Position numbers and translations under genes: made by a program
Notes under the pieces: model-generated
Told to the model about the DNA's origin: nothing
Databases searched by the model: none
What the model saw: only the letters and a program-made list of their open reading frames with translations
Shown here: positions 1 through 6,911 of the stretch, piece by piece
How positions within the stretch are numbered: position 1 is the first letter of the stretch
Layout: the number at the start of each line of letters is the position of its first letter
Source: Bacteroidota bacterium
Lineage (GTDB): Bacteria > Bacteroidota > Bacteroidia > Chitinophagales > UBA2359
Direction of reading: 5' to 3'
NCBI GenBank assembly: GCA_020629895.1
Contig: JAHDCM010000052.1
Coordinates: 1 to 12,074, forward strand
DNA: 12,074 nucleotides

Positions 1-55
1 TCCAAGCGTCACTACCTGTCTATTTCGCCAAGCTACCGCTACTATCCCTTACGCA
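1..55 (+). repeat. Right end of an intergenic repeat (copy 1, cut by window edge)
   Basis: Bases 10-55 align without gaps to 5168-5213, with 43 of 46 identical; this includes an uninterrupted identical block of 26 bases (24-49 versus 5182-5207). Only the right-hand end of the element is visible, ending in TTACGCA where copy 2 has TCACGCA. Bases 1-9 resemble the GCCAGGCGT arm of copy 2 more loosely. Both copies have the same orientation. The similarity lies outside recognisable genes, so this is a dispersed intergenic repeat and not a duplicated gene fragment. Confidence 0.85.
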
Positions 56-86
56 TGCTTATGAACCATTTATTTTTCAGTGAGTC

Positions 87-94
87 TATCTTTT
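87..94 (+). promoter_or_regulatory. Possible -7 promoter element for the lipoprotein gene
   Basis: TATCTTTT matches the Bacteroidota -7 consensus TAnnTTTG at all but the last base and lies 55 bases upstream of the lipoprotein start. No convincing -33 TTTG is seen at the expected distance. A small inverted repeat, AACGA (97-101) with TCGTT (107-111), follows it. In such AT-rich DNA a seven-of-eight match could be chance. Confidence 0.2.
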
Positions 95-149
95 AGAACG
101 ATTTATTCGTTATTCTACCATTAGAAGTATTCACTATTAAATAACAAAC

Positions 150-845
150 ATGATCCCCTCCATCCAAAAAATCACCACTCTCGCTATCTTAGTCTTTTTC
201 ATCAGCACCTTTTTTGCCTGCAACCGCGAATGTCCACCCGACGAAAAAAAAGGAGCCATTGAATTACTACAAAGCTCATTAGACTGGTTTCCTTATATAG
301 GCAATGAAAACTTAGTATTTGCGAGCAGTGAAGGCGATACCCTGTTACTAGCTCCTTTAAATGGCATTGAAGCCCAAAACGAAAAACTGTGTTACGAAAC
401 CATCTGTACCGAGTGGGAATTTGATGGGCCTTCTACCTGCAAATACTACGAGGCAGAGTCCAGAAGACTCATTTTCACTAAAAGTGACGGCTCAAGCTCC
501 ATTTCAGAAGACGACTTCCTACTCGAACTACTACTATACCAAAAAGTATATGACGATGAGCCACTTGGTTTTATTGATGTAATGCGGGTCAACTTCTCCC
601 GAAATATTAGCAGTGCTATTGGCGAAAAAGTAGTCGGTCAACATTTTGAAGAAGAAATTGATCTGGTACAAGCTAATCTCGATTTTGAAGAACTAGAACC
701 AGTCGCATCAATTACGCTCAATAACGAAACCTTTTCCAATGTATATACCATCAAGTTCGAACCATTTATTCAAATGTTTTATCACCCCCAACAAGGTCTG
801 GTAGGTTTTATCGCTGAATCTACCACATGGAATTTAGTGAATTAA
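150..845 (+). CDS. Predicted lipoprotein of unknown function
   Basis: The 231-residue product starts with a type II signal peptide: Lys7 near the N-terminus, a hydrophobic core at residues 8-22 and a lipobox-like TFFAC with the acylated cysteine at residue 24. The mature protein should be membrane-anchored on the periplasmic or outer-membrane side. It is acidic and has four further features of note: cysteines at 28, 81, 86 and 97 that could form disulfides, and a C-terminal stretch (FYHPQQGLVGF, then W and L near the end) of a type seen in small Bacteroidota lipoproteins. I recognise no catalytic motif or named family. The ATG lacks a Shine-Dalgarno sequence, as is usual in this phylum. It begins about 95 bases after repeat copy 1 and ends 2 bases from the convergent helicase gene. 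Function is unknown; the lipoprotein call is firm. Confidence 0.85.
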   Translation: MIPSIQKITTLAILVFFISTFFACNRECPPDEKKGAIELLQSSLDWFPYIGNENLVFASSEGDTLLLAPLNGIEAQNEKLCYETICTEWEFDGPSTCKYYEAESRRLIFTKSDGSSSISEDDFLLELLLYQKVYDDEPLGFIDVMRVNFSRNISSAIGEKVVGQHFEEEIDLVQANLDFEELEPVASITLNNETFSNVYTIKFEPFIQMFYHPQQGLVGFIAESTTWNLVN

Positions 846-864
846 TATTACTTATTAATTTCAC
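837..864. terminator. Shared inverted repeat at two convergent gene ends
   Basis: GTGAATTAATA (837-847) pairs with TATTAATTTCAC (853-864) with one bulged T and a 5-base loop. The repeat spans both stop codons: TAA at 843-845 on the + strand and the complement of TTA at 848-850 on the - strand. Placement at a tail-to-tail junction suggests a bidirectional terminator. The stem is almost all A-T and has no clear U-tract, so termination strength is uncertain. Confidence 0.45.
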
Positions 865-3800
865 GAATCAATTCCAACAAAGCCTTCTCCTCATCTATCC
901 ACCAGTTTTGTGAATAAATCCGCACAACTCGATAGCCCATTCGTTCAAGCTGACGCTGATGGTATAGCAGTTCCTTCCAATACACCGATGCAGGAAGTTG
1001 CGATTGACTCAACCCATCCACCTCAATCGCAATAGGTGCTTGCCCTGCATGAATAGGATCAACCACCAACTCAATGGTAAAACCTCCTTGATCCACTTGG
1101 GCATGTAAACGAATCGGGTCAATATGTTCACCTAACTGGCGAATAAGATAATACGTAAAAGGCGCATGATAGGCATTAGGCGTATTAGCTCCCTGTTCTT
1201 GTTCTAAACAATATTGCCCAAGCAACTGAAGCACTGACTGGCGTAATTCCTCTTTTTGCTCACCAACCGCTTTGGCATAAACCAAATAAGCATACAAACA
1301 AGCACGCCCACTAATCCCCTTTTCTTCCAATAAACGCGGATATTCCAAATAAAAAGACGATGGGATAGAACTAATAACAAGTACCTGATACTTGGCACGA
1401 GTTATAATCACATTCAATAATTGATACCCTTTCTGCTGATTAAGTGGGCCAAAATGTTGCCGAAATTTACCTGCTGTATTGGGGCCAAAAGTCGTCGAAA
1501 TCAAAATAATATCACGTTCATCCCCTTGTATATTTTCCAAATTCTTCACAAATAAACCCCGCGCCTCCAATTCATGAAATCGCTGTGCATACACCTCCTT
1601 CTCCAATTTCAGTTCCTGAATGCGTTGCAAAATCTGATTTCGCTGACTCATGTTAAAAGTAGCAATCCCCACACTCGGCAAATGTGTCTGATGAGGAAGT
1701 GGCTTTATATCATTTAACAATATGTGTACAAGCCTTTCTACCTCTGTGTTATTAATATGATTTTCGTACACCCCATTCACCTCTATCAACGCTAATGGAG
1801 TATAATCATAAAGAGCAGGCATCGGGCAAAGACGCGAACCATAAAACGCAGCATTAGAAAAATCAATAAGGTAGGGATGACGAGAACGATAGTGAAAATC
1901 AAGATAAGAATAATGAAAACCGCTTTCTTCGGCATATTGCAACAGTGACCGAGCAGTTGCCAAATCTTCTTCTTGCAATCCTAACACCTCTTCTTCCTCA
2001 ATAGAAGTAGTTGGCAACTGCAAGGCTTTTCCCACAAAATAATTAGAAGGGGGCATTTGATGCCGATCACCCGACACAATTTTATGCTTACCACGAATCA
2101 AAGCACAATACGTATCTTCCAAACGAAGCTGGCTCGCTTCGTCAAAAATCACTATATCAAATAATTCTTTTTCTAAAGGCACCAAAGAACTACATACAGA
2201 CGGATTAAGTAATAACACAGGAAAAAAATCACTAAACAACCGAAAATCCGTCTGTACAATTTTACGCAGTGAATTTCGACGGCCTCCTTTCGCTCCTCGT
2301 TTATTATAAAGTTGACGCACCTTATTATTAATCTGCCGACGTGTAGGATTGTCCTGTTTAGCACTTTCTCGTAGATTAAAAACAGTGGTGCTTTTTGCTT
2401 GCTTTTCTCGCCACAAAGCATTGATTTTCAAACTTTGCTGTTGCTCTAAAAAAGGTAAATGCTTCCTCAAAAAAATCATTGCATCTGCCTCGTGAGGTGT
2501 CTCACTAGACTCACTTCGACTCAGTATATAATTAAAATAAAAGCTTTCAAAAGCAATCACCCAATCCTTCGGGGTTTTAGTAATCAAGGCATTTAATAAA
2601 TCTCGCTCTACGTCCTTCAACTCCAAATAAAAATGTTGCCAATGATACACCACTCGAAAATCAACACGCCCTTCTTGAATTTGAAGTATTTGTGTCTTCA
2701 CCTCCTCCAAATTCGCTAATTCTTCTCGTACAAACACGCCATAATGCATCGGAGGAACTGCCAATAATTGAGCATTTCGCAAATCAATTTCAAACTGTAA
2801 ATACTCTTTTTTCACACGCTCCAACTCCGTTTGCACTAATGGTTTTACCCACTCATATACTTGCTGTTGCTCCAATTGATAAACCTGCGACTCCATCAAA
2901 TTTACTGTACCTTGAAACCAAATTTTAAGTTGCTCCTCAAACTGACAAAGGTGCTTATAAAGCTCACTAAAGGTGAGCGTTACATCACTAAAGTCTATAA
3001 ATACATGAGAAACATAAGCATAAGACAGATGAAGCGTCTGAAGAGCTTCATAATCAGTAATTAGTGAAGACTGCATTTCCAGAATTCGCTGCTTAGTTTC
3101 ACTCACATAGCTCCCCAATCTAAGCCATCCTGCTCTCCAACCACTTCGCACATTAAACGCCTGTTGATGTTGATCCAACTGATCCTTAATCGCTACCTGT
3201 AAATAGTGACATTTCTGATAAAGTGTATCAAAAACCGATTGGTAATGTAGCTGAAGCTCCTGACGATATAATTTTTGAAGAGCTTTTATGTCCCCAATCA
3301 AATGGCTGGATCGTTCTAAAAAATGCTGGCTTAGTTTATCTGTTTGCTGTAAAGCATTCCCCAATGTATGTTCTCGAAACCACCTAGAATGTAGCCCTAC
3401 TAAAGGATGTGAAAGTGTATTCACTCGCTCATACAAAGGACGACCCTTTTCAACAATACTCTTAAACCGTGTAAATTCTTCCCAATTACATGCATAGCTC
3501 GTAGGATCAAGCACTTCATCCAAAATAGACTTGCTTTGTTGATGCTCTCGATCCAAAAAAACACCCACCAAATCCGTCCAGTTATAAGCAGCCAAACGCC
3601 TCTTTAACAAAAACACCTGCTCTTCATTCAATCGCTTTTTAGCAACTTCTATCTGTTGCATCAACACATCATAATTCTCCAGATCAAACACAGGTAAATT
3701 CGACGCATCATCTATACGATGTCGTACCGAATGCACCACCTTTTTACGATCTTTCGAAATATTCTCTACAATAACCGCCAAATCACCCAACCCTAGTTGC

Positions 3801-4918
3801 TCCAAATTGGCATAAACCACCTCCAAAGCAGTCCGCTTTTCACAAACTACCAAACATTTAGCCCCATTTTCTAAAGCATTCGTAATCAAAGCGGTCAATG
3901 ACTGACTTTTTCCCGTGCCAGGTGGCCCTTGTATAATTTGATGAGGATATCCCTTCAATTGTTGTAAAATCAACTGCTGACTAGGGTCAGTAGGAACGCC
4001 ACAAAAATAATGTGTCTGATAGATCGCTTCTGGAGGCAAATCTGGTGTAGGAAGTGTGTCTAAAGGAGCCATCCGATACGCCTCTTCAAAATAGGCATCC
4101 TGCTTGGCTGTTTCTATTCGTAATTCTTCTAAGCCAATAAGCGTTTGTACATCTTTAATAATCGCTTGTTTCTGTGTCCGATACAAACCAAATACACCCG
4201 ACCAATATACACGGGGCTGATCCAAAGTAATATGCTTTAAGGTATTTGCCCCTGGACATTGCATCAATAAACTTTGGTGATGCTCCGCACTTGCATTCAA
4301 AGCAATTAACAACTCATTTACAATTTCCAACAACTCATCAGCACTCAAAATATCATCCTCTAAATAATGCGCCGCCAAGCGTCGTAAATTTATTTGCTCA
4401 TACTGCTGTAAATAACTAATTAATACCTGATTCAAATAAATAGGATAATCTTCCCCTCGTTTTACCACCCATTTAGCTGCCGACGTATCCGATTTCTCCA
4501 AATCCAAATTCCATATAATCAAAGGAGCCTTTATAAACTTCTTCGCATCCTTCAAATCTCGCAATAATAATAACGGATAACCAAAACCAAAAGGAGTTAC
4601 ACCATGTTCCAGAAAGTTATCGCGGTTATCATAATATAAGGCATCTAACCGACGCTGTACATTTAATAAAGCTTGCAAATCCGAGTCTGCCAAAGCATGC
4701 AACTCTTCGCGACTATAAGTATGAGAAAAAATAAACTGAAACTTTGCCTTACTCAAAAGCTGATCTAAAAATCGTTGTGGTAATGTTTCCTCAAATAAAC
4801 CCGTATCATGCACATCCAAACGATTCAATGCCCTGCCAGGCAACGCATTCAAATGAATCGAACGCCGATTACCCGTAGACAACTTCTCTTCCAATCGTCT
4901 TAAAAAGGATAAATGCAT
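848..4918 (-). CDS. Large SF1 (DNA2/NAM7-like) helicase with C-terminal MTES_1575/Vsr-like nuclease domain
   Basis: This 1356-residue protein has the motifs of an SF1 helicase of the COG1112 (AAA_11/AAA_12) kind. Walker A is GPPGTGKS at 331-338, Walker B is FDEAS at 925-929, motif III is SGDRHQMPP at 949-957, YRSRHP is at 1010-1015, motif V is QGDERDIILIST at 1131-1142 and motif VI is NVIITRAK at 1169-1176. The roughly 580 residues between Walker A and B form a long, mostly helical, Gln/Leu-rich insertion. The end (about 1240-1356) matches the REase_MTES_1575 pattern: D1287, IEVDG at 1298-1302, then YWKELLYHQRQLERMGYRVV and a WW near 1339. These are the expected acidic and basic positions of a PD-(D/E)XK-type nuclease. 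Predicted activity is ATP-driven unwinding or translocation coupled to nucleic-acid cleavage; the substrate is unknown. It reads away from rsmG, with a repeat element between them. Similar helicase-nuclease fusions occur among defence genes, but no defence partner is seen here. The ATG lacks a Shine-Dalgarno sequence. Confidence 0.93.
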   Translation of the reverse strand: MHLSFLRRLEEKLSTGNRRSIHLNALPGRALNRLDVHDTGLFEETLPQRFLDQLLSKAKFQFIFSHTYSREELHALADSDLQALLNVQRRLDALYYDNRDNFLEHGVTPFGFGYPLLLLRDLKDAKKFIKAPLIIWNLDLEKSDTSAAKWVVKRGEDYPIYLNQVLISYLQQYEQINLRRLAAHYLEDDILSADELLEIVNELLIALNASAEHHQSLLMQCPGANTLKHITLDQPRVYWSGVFGLYRTQKQAIIKDVQTLIGLEELRIETAKQDAYFEEAYRMAPLDTLPTPDLPPEAIYQTHYFCGVPTDPSQQLILQQLKGYPHQIIQGPPGTGKSQSLTALITNALENGAKCLVVCEKRTALEVVYANLEQLGLGDLAVIVENISKDRKKVVHSVRHRIDDASNLPVFDLENYDVLMQQIEVAKKRLNEEQVFLLKRRLAAYNWTDLVGVFLDREHQQSKSILDEVLDPTSYACNWEEFTRFKSIVEKGRPLYERVNTLSHPLVGLHSRWFREHTLGNALQQTDKLSQHFLERSSHLIGDIKALQKLYRQELQLHYQSVFDTLYQKCHYLQVAIKDQLDQHQQAFNVRSGWRAGWLRLGSYVSETKQRILEMQSSLITDYEALQTLHLSYAYVSHVFIDFSDVTLTFSELYKHLCQFEEQLKIWFQGTVNLMESQVYQLEQQQVYEWVKPLVQTELERVKKEYLQFEIDLRNAQLLAVPPMHYGVFVREELANLEEVKTQILQIQEGRVDFRVVYHWQHFYLELKDVERDLLNALITKTPKDWVIAFESFYFNYILSRSESSETPHEADAMIFLRKHLPFLEQQQSLKINALWREKQAKSTTVFNLRESAKQDNPTRRQINNKVRQLYNKRGAKGGRRNSLRKIVQTDFRLFSDFFPVLLLNPSVCSSLVPLEKELFDIVIFDEASQLRLEDTYCALIRGKHKIVSGDRHQMPPSNYFVGKALQLPTTSIEEEEVLGLQEEDLATARSLLQYAEESGFHYSYLDFHYRSRHPYLIDFSNAAFYGSRLCPMPALYDYTPLALIEVNGVYENHINNTEVERLVHILLNDIKPLPHQTHLPSVGIATFNMSQRNQILQRIQELKLEKEVYAQRFHELEARGLFVKNLENIQGDERDIILISTTFGPNTAGKFRQHFGPLNQQKGYQLLNVIITRAKYQVLVISSIPSSFYLEYPRLLEEKGISGRACLYAYLVYAKAVGEQKEELRQSVLQLLGQYCLEQEQGANTPNAYHAPFTYYLIRQLGEHIDPIRLHAQVDQGGFTIELVVDPIHAGQAPIAIEVDGLSQSQLPASVYWKELLYHQRQLERMGYRVVRIYSQNWWIDEEKALLELIREINK

Positions 4919-4978
4919 AAGTAAAGATGAAAAATGAATGGGTCAAATATTGCACCCCGCTACTAGAATAGTTATCAT

Positions 4979-5213
4979 GGCGTGTCCTTCCATAAGCTTT
5001 CAGGAACAAGGGAAACACAAGCATACTAAAAACTTCACTCCTTCAGCCCCCTTGTCCCTCAAACCTTATTTCAGGTCGGGCTATCCACTTGTAGTTGTCT
5101 CCTAGAAAAGGTGTTTGGCAATTACGCCTTGCAGTGTCTTCCTTCGTCAGCCCTGCCAGGCGTGCCTCACTACCTTTCTAGTTCGCCAAGCTACCGCTAC
5201 TATCCCTCACGCA
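4979..5213 (+). repeat. Intergenic structured repeat element (copy 2, apparently complete)
   Basis: The right end (5168-5213) is 43/46 identical to bases 10-55. The element can fold as one unit. GCGTG (4980-4984) pairs with CACGC (5208-5212) to close it. GGAACAAGGG (5012-5021) pairs 9 of 10 with CCCTTGTCCC (5049-5058). CTAGAAAAGGT (5102-5112) pairs with ACCTTTCTAG (5172-5181) with one bulge. Inside that, ACGCCTTGCAG (5124-5134) pairs 10 of 11 with CTGCCAGGCGT (5153-5163). The two hairpin arms are separated by GTCGGGCTATCCACTTG (5075-5091), and CTATCCCTCACGC closes the element. I recall similar CGGGCTATCC...ATCCCT-ACGC intergenic sequences from other Bacteroidota, but this is from memory and unchecked. 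It fills most of the 355-base gap between the helicase and rsmG genes. No protein gene is supported here. Confidence 0.75.
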
Positions 5214-5273
5214 AACTAAAAATTTTATATGTGTCTGACTTTTTTTCCCAATTTCCCACTTTCCCCCACGAAA

Positions 5274-5900
5274 TCACGAAATTCGCACATGAACTACATA
5301 TTTTTGGGCAAACCACGGGTCATCGAAGAATCTTTCTATCGGAAATAACTTTGCTTTACGCTTAACACTCGCCAATTCTTGCGACAAATCCCCTCCCTTC
5401 AATAACAGCAAACCATTCGGCAAATCATTATAATCTCCATCACTAATCAACTCCTTCCCCCATCCTTTTAATGTCTTTAATTTCGTAACCCCACGACTTA
5501 CAATAAAGTCATAAATATTATCAGGTACTTCTTGCGCGCGCGCATGTCTGGCTTCCACATTGTTCAATCCCAATTTTTCCGCCACATCTTCCACCACCTT
5601 TATCTTCTTACCTATCGAATCAATAAGTGTAAATTGTACTTTGGGAAACAAAATAGCCAAAGGAATGCCCGGAAAACCTCCACCAGTCCCAACATCCAAT
5701 ATCTGCGTAAATGGCTTAAAATCAATAACTTTAGCAATACTTAATGAGTGTAATACATGCCGTGTGTACAAATGATCAATGTCTTTACGAGAAATAACAT
5801 TGATTTTAGCATTCCAATCTTGATACAATGGATATAATTGCTCAAATTTTTGAATACTATCTTTAGATAAATGAGGGAAATACGAGATAATTGAGTCCAT
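5274..5900 (-). CDS. rsmG: 16S rRNA (guanine527-N7)-methyltransferase RsmG (GidB)
   Basis: The 208-residue protein has the usual RsmG length. RsmG uses S-adenosylmethionine to make m7G527 in 16S rRNA within the small subunit; loss of this mark is linked to low-level streptomycin resistance in several bacteria. The SAM-binding loop is LDVGTGGGFPGIPLA (68-82), followed by the acidic strand end LIDS at 92-95. Other family signatures are NVISRKD (34-40), HLYTRHVLHSL (43-53), IVSRGVTKL (133-141) and LLLLKGG (164-170). The family usually has VSRAVA, so G137 is a mild departure. The ATG at 5898-5900 has no clear Shine-Dalgarno sequence. It is transcribed divergently from mraZ, so two 16S rRNA methyltransferase genes (rsmG and rsmH) sit on either side of mraZ. 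Confidence 0.96.
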   Translation of the reverse strand: MDSIISYFPHLSKDSIQKFEQLYPLYQDWNAKINVISRKDIDHLYTRHVLHSLSIAKVIDFKPFTQILDVGTGGGFPGIPLAILFPKVQFTLIDSIGKKIKVVEDVAEKLGLNNVEARHARAQEVPDNIYDFIVSRGVTKLKTLKGWGKELISDGDYNDLPNGLLLLKGGDLSQELASVKRKAKLFPIERFFDDPWFAQKYVVHVRIS

Positions 5901-6298
5901 AAAGGGATGAATGATGATTTATAAGGCAATCTAGCCTATAACAAATAAAGAAGTGAATAGTTACCAATAACTAGCTTACAAAGTATGTCTTAGTTCTGTC
6001 AAGTAACGCTATAAAAAAATAAAAAAAAGTGGTGCTAAAAAGCCTTTAAAAAAAAGACACACACACTTTTCATATAAAACAAAATACAAATACCTAATTT
6101 AATCCGATTCAAAAAAGCAGAAGTCCTTTAAGTAAACAAACTCTTAATTCAAAGAAACTCCAATTATACAATTTTTAAAAAAAAATACATGCCTTCTAAC
6201 ACACCTAAAATCCTGAAAAACAGTCACATATATTTTATTATAACCTGATCGGCTTTCAAGTATTTATATATGGACTTTTTTCGCGCTAAATAAAAACG

Positions 6299-6355
6299 CG
6301 GGTAGAAAAGTGGGTAAAAGTGTGGCAATTTCCCCAAAAGTGTGTACCTTTGGGT
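6299..6355 (+). promoter_or_regulatory. MraZ-type operator array upstream of mraZ
   Basis: TGGG-like boxes recur on one strand: CGGGT (6299), TGGGT (6311), TGTGG (6321), TGTGT (6341) and TGGGT (6351). The last four share one 10-base register, with the slot at 6331 (TCCCC) empty. Three sit in an AAAAGTG context starting at 6306, 6316 and 6336. MraZ is known in E. coli to bind TGGGN direct repeats about 10 bp apart in front of its own gene and to repress the dcw cluster. Autoregulation here is inferred from that family knowledge plus the box array and its position. Confidence 0.7.
6321..6352 (+). promoter_or_regulatory. Predicted mraZ promoter (Bacteroidota type)
   Basis: TACCTTTG at 6345-6352 is a full match to the Bacteroidota -7 element TAnnTTTG. 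TGTG at 6321-6324, one base off the -33 TTTG, lies 20 bases upstream, which is the expected spacing. Transcription should start near 6359, giving a leader of about 30 bases. Both promoter elements overlap TGGG-like boxes, so bound MraZ would be expected to block the sigma factor. Confidence 0.65.
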
Positions 6356-6389
6356 TATCGAAGTTAGTTAATCACTCTTAAATAGGTAA

Positions 6390-6872
6390 ATGGCAGACTT
6401 TGTAGGTCAATATAACTGCAAAATAGACGCAAAAGGTCGTCTGCAATTTCCTGCACGTTTCATCAAACAAATGCCTACTGATAGTGGAGGACAGCTTTAC
6501 ATAAATAGAGGTGTCGAGACATGCCTTAGCATTTATAGTATCGACGGATGGAACAAATTTAAGCAAAAATTGAATGGTTTAAATAATTATAACAAAAAAC
6601 AACGACGACTAATTCGATTTTTAATGCACGGAAGTGCAGAGGTAACACTTGATAGTAGCAATCGTATCCTCATCCCTAAAGACTTAATAAAGTTAGCAGG
6701 ACTAGGAAAAGAGGTTATTCTGCAAGGATGCCTAGATAAAATTGAATTGTGGGACAAAACAGCTTACGAAGAAGAAATGGCCCAAAGCGAAGACATGCTC
6801 GAAGACCTTACCGATGAGATTTTAGGCAATGAAGATATGGGCGACTTGATGGACGAGCTAATGGGTGGATAA
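6390..6872 (+). CDS. mraZ: Transcriptional regulator MraZ
   Basis: MraZ is a ring-forming DNA-binding protein with two AbrB/SpoVT-like halves that controls the dcw cluster. In this 160-residue protein, half one (about 5-52) carries DAKGRLQFPARF starting at 13, matching the DxxGR signature. Half two (about 78-126) carries DSSNRILIPKDL starting at 88, with Asn in place of the usual Gly. After the second half comes a very acidic tail (127-158, rich in Glu and Asp) ending in GG. This makes the protein slightly longer than the E. coli protein of about 152 residues. The start is an ATG with only a weak, close AGG at 6384-6386. It is the first gene of the + strand cluster and is followed by rsmH after 39 bases. 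The upstream box array suggests autoregulation. Confidence 0.96.
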   Translation: MADFVGQYNCKIDAKGRLQFPARFIKQMPTDSGGQLYINRGVETCLSIYSIDGWNKFKQKLNGLNNYNKKQRRLIRFLMHGSAEVTLDSSNRILIPKDLIKLAGLGKEVILQGCLDKIELWDKTAYEEEMAQSEDMLEDLTDEILGNEDMGDLMDELMGG

Positions 6873-6911
6873 ATAAAAGTTCTAAGAAATATTAGTAATA
6901 AATCCTAATCA

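Larger units (their letters stand above)
5901..6389. other. 489-base divergent intergenic region between rsmG and mraZ
   Basis: No protein gene or tRNA is seen. The region is very AT-rich, with A-runs at about 6012-6028 and 6046-6055. An inverted pair, AAAAGTG (6025-6031) with CACTTTT (6064-6070), lies in its left half, and a CA-repeat runs at 6057-6066. The right 100 bases hold the mraZ control region. The rsmG promoter should lie near the left end, but no full TAnnTTTG match was found on the - strand; the closest, ATACTTTG (complement of 5980-5987 region), is off register by one base. Confidence 0.6.

Noticed and set aside
4830..5161. 12-base match GCCCTGCCAGGC at 4830-4841 (inside the helicase gene) and 5150-5161 (in the repeat)
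   Set aside because: The match stops abruptly on both sides, is partly self-complementary and lies in coding sequence at one end; chance is the simpler reading.
5246..5268. Three TGGG-like boxes on the - strand (TGGGG 5264-5268, TGGGA 5254-5258, TGGGA 5246-5250)
   Set aside because: They resemble MraZ boxes, but the spacing is 10 then 8 bases, and they lie just downstream of the rsmG stop instead of at a promoter. Low-complexity pyrimidine runs explain them.
5111..5365. 84-codon open frame on the + strand
   Set aside because: It runs through the right half of the structured repeat and then antisense into the end of rsmG. Its first half simply translates the repeat, and it has no family motif or credible start.
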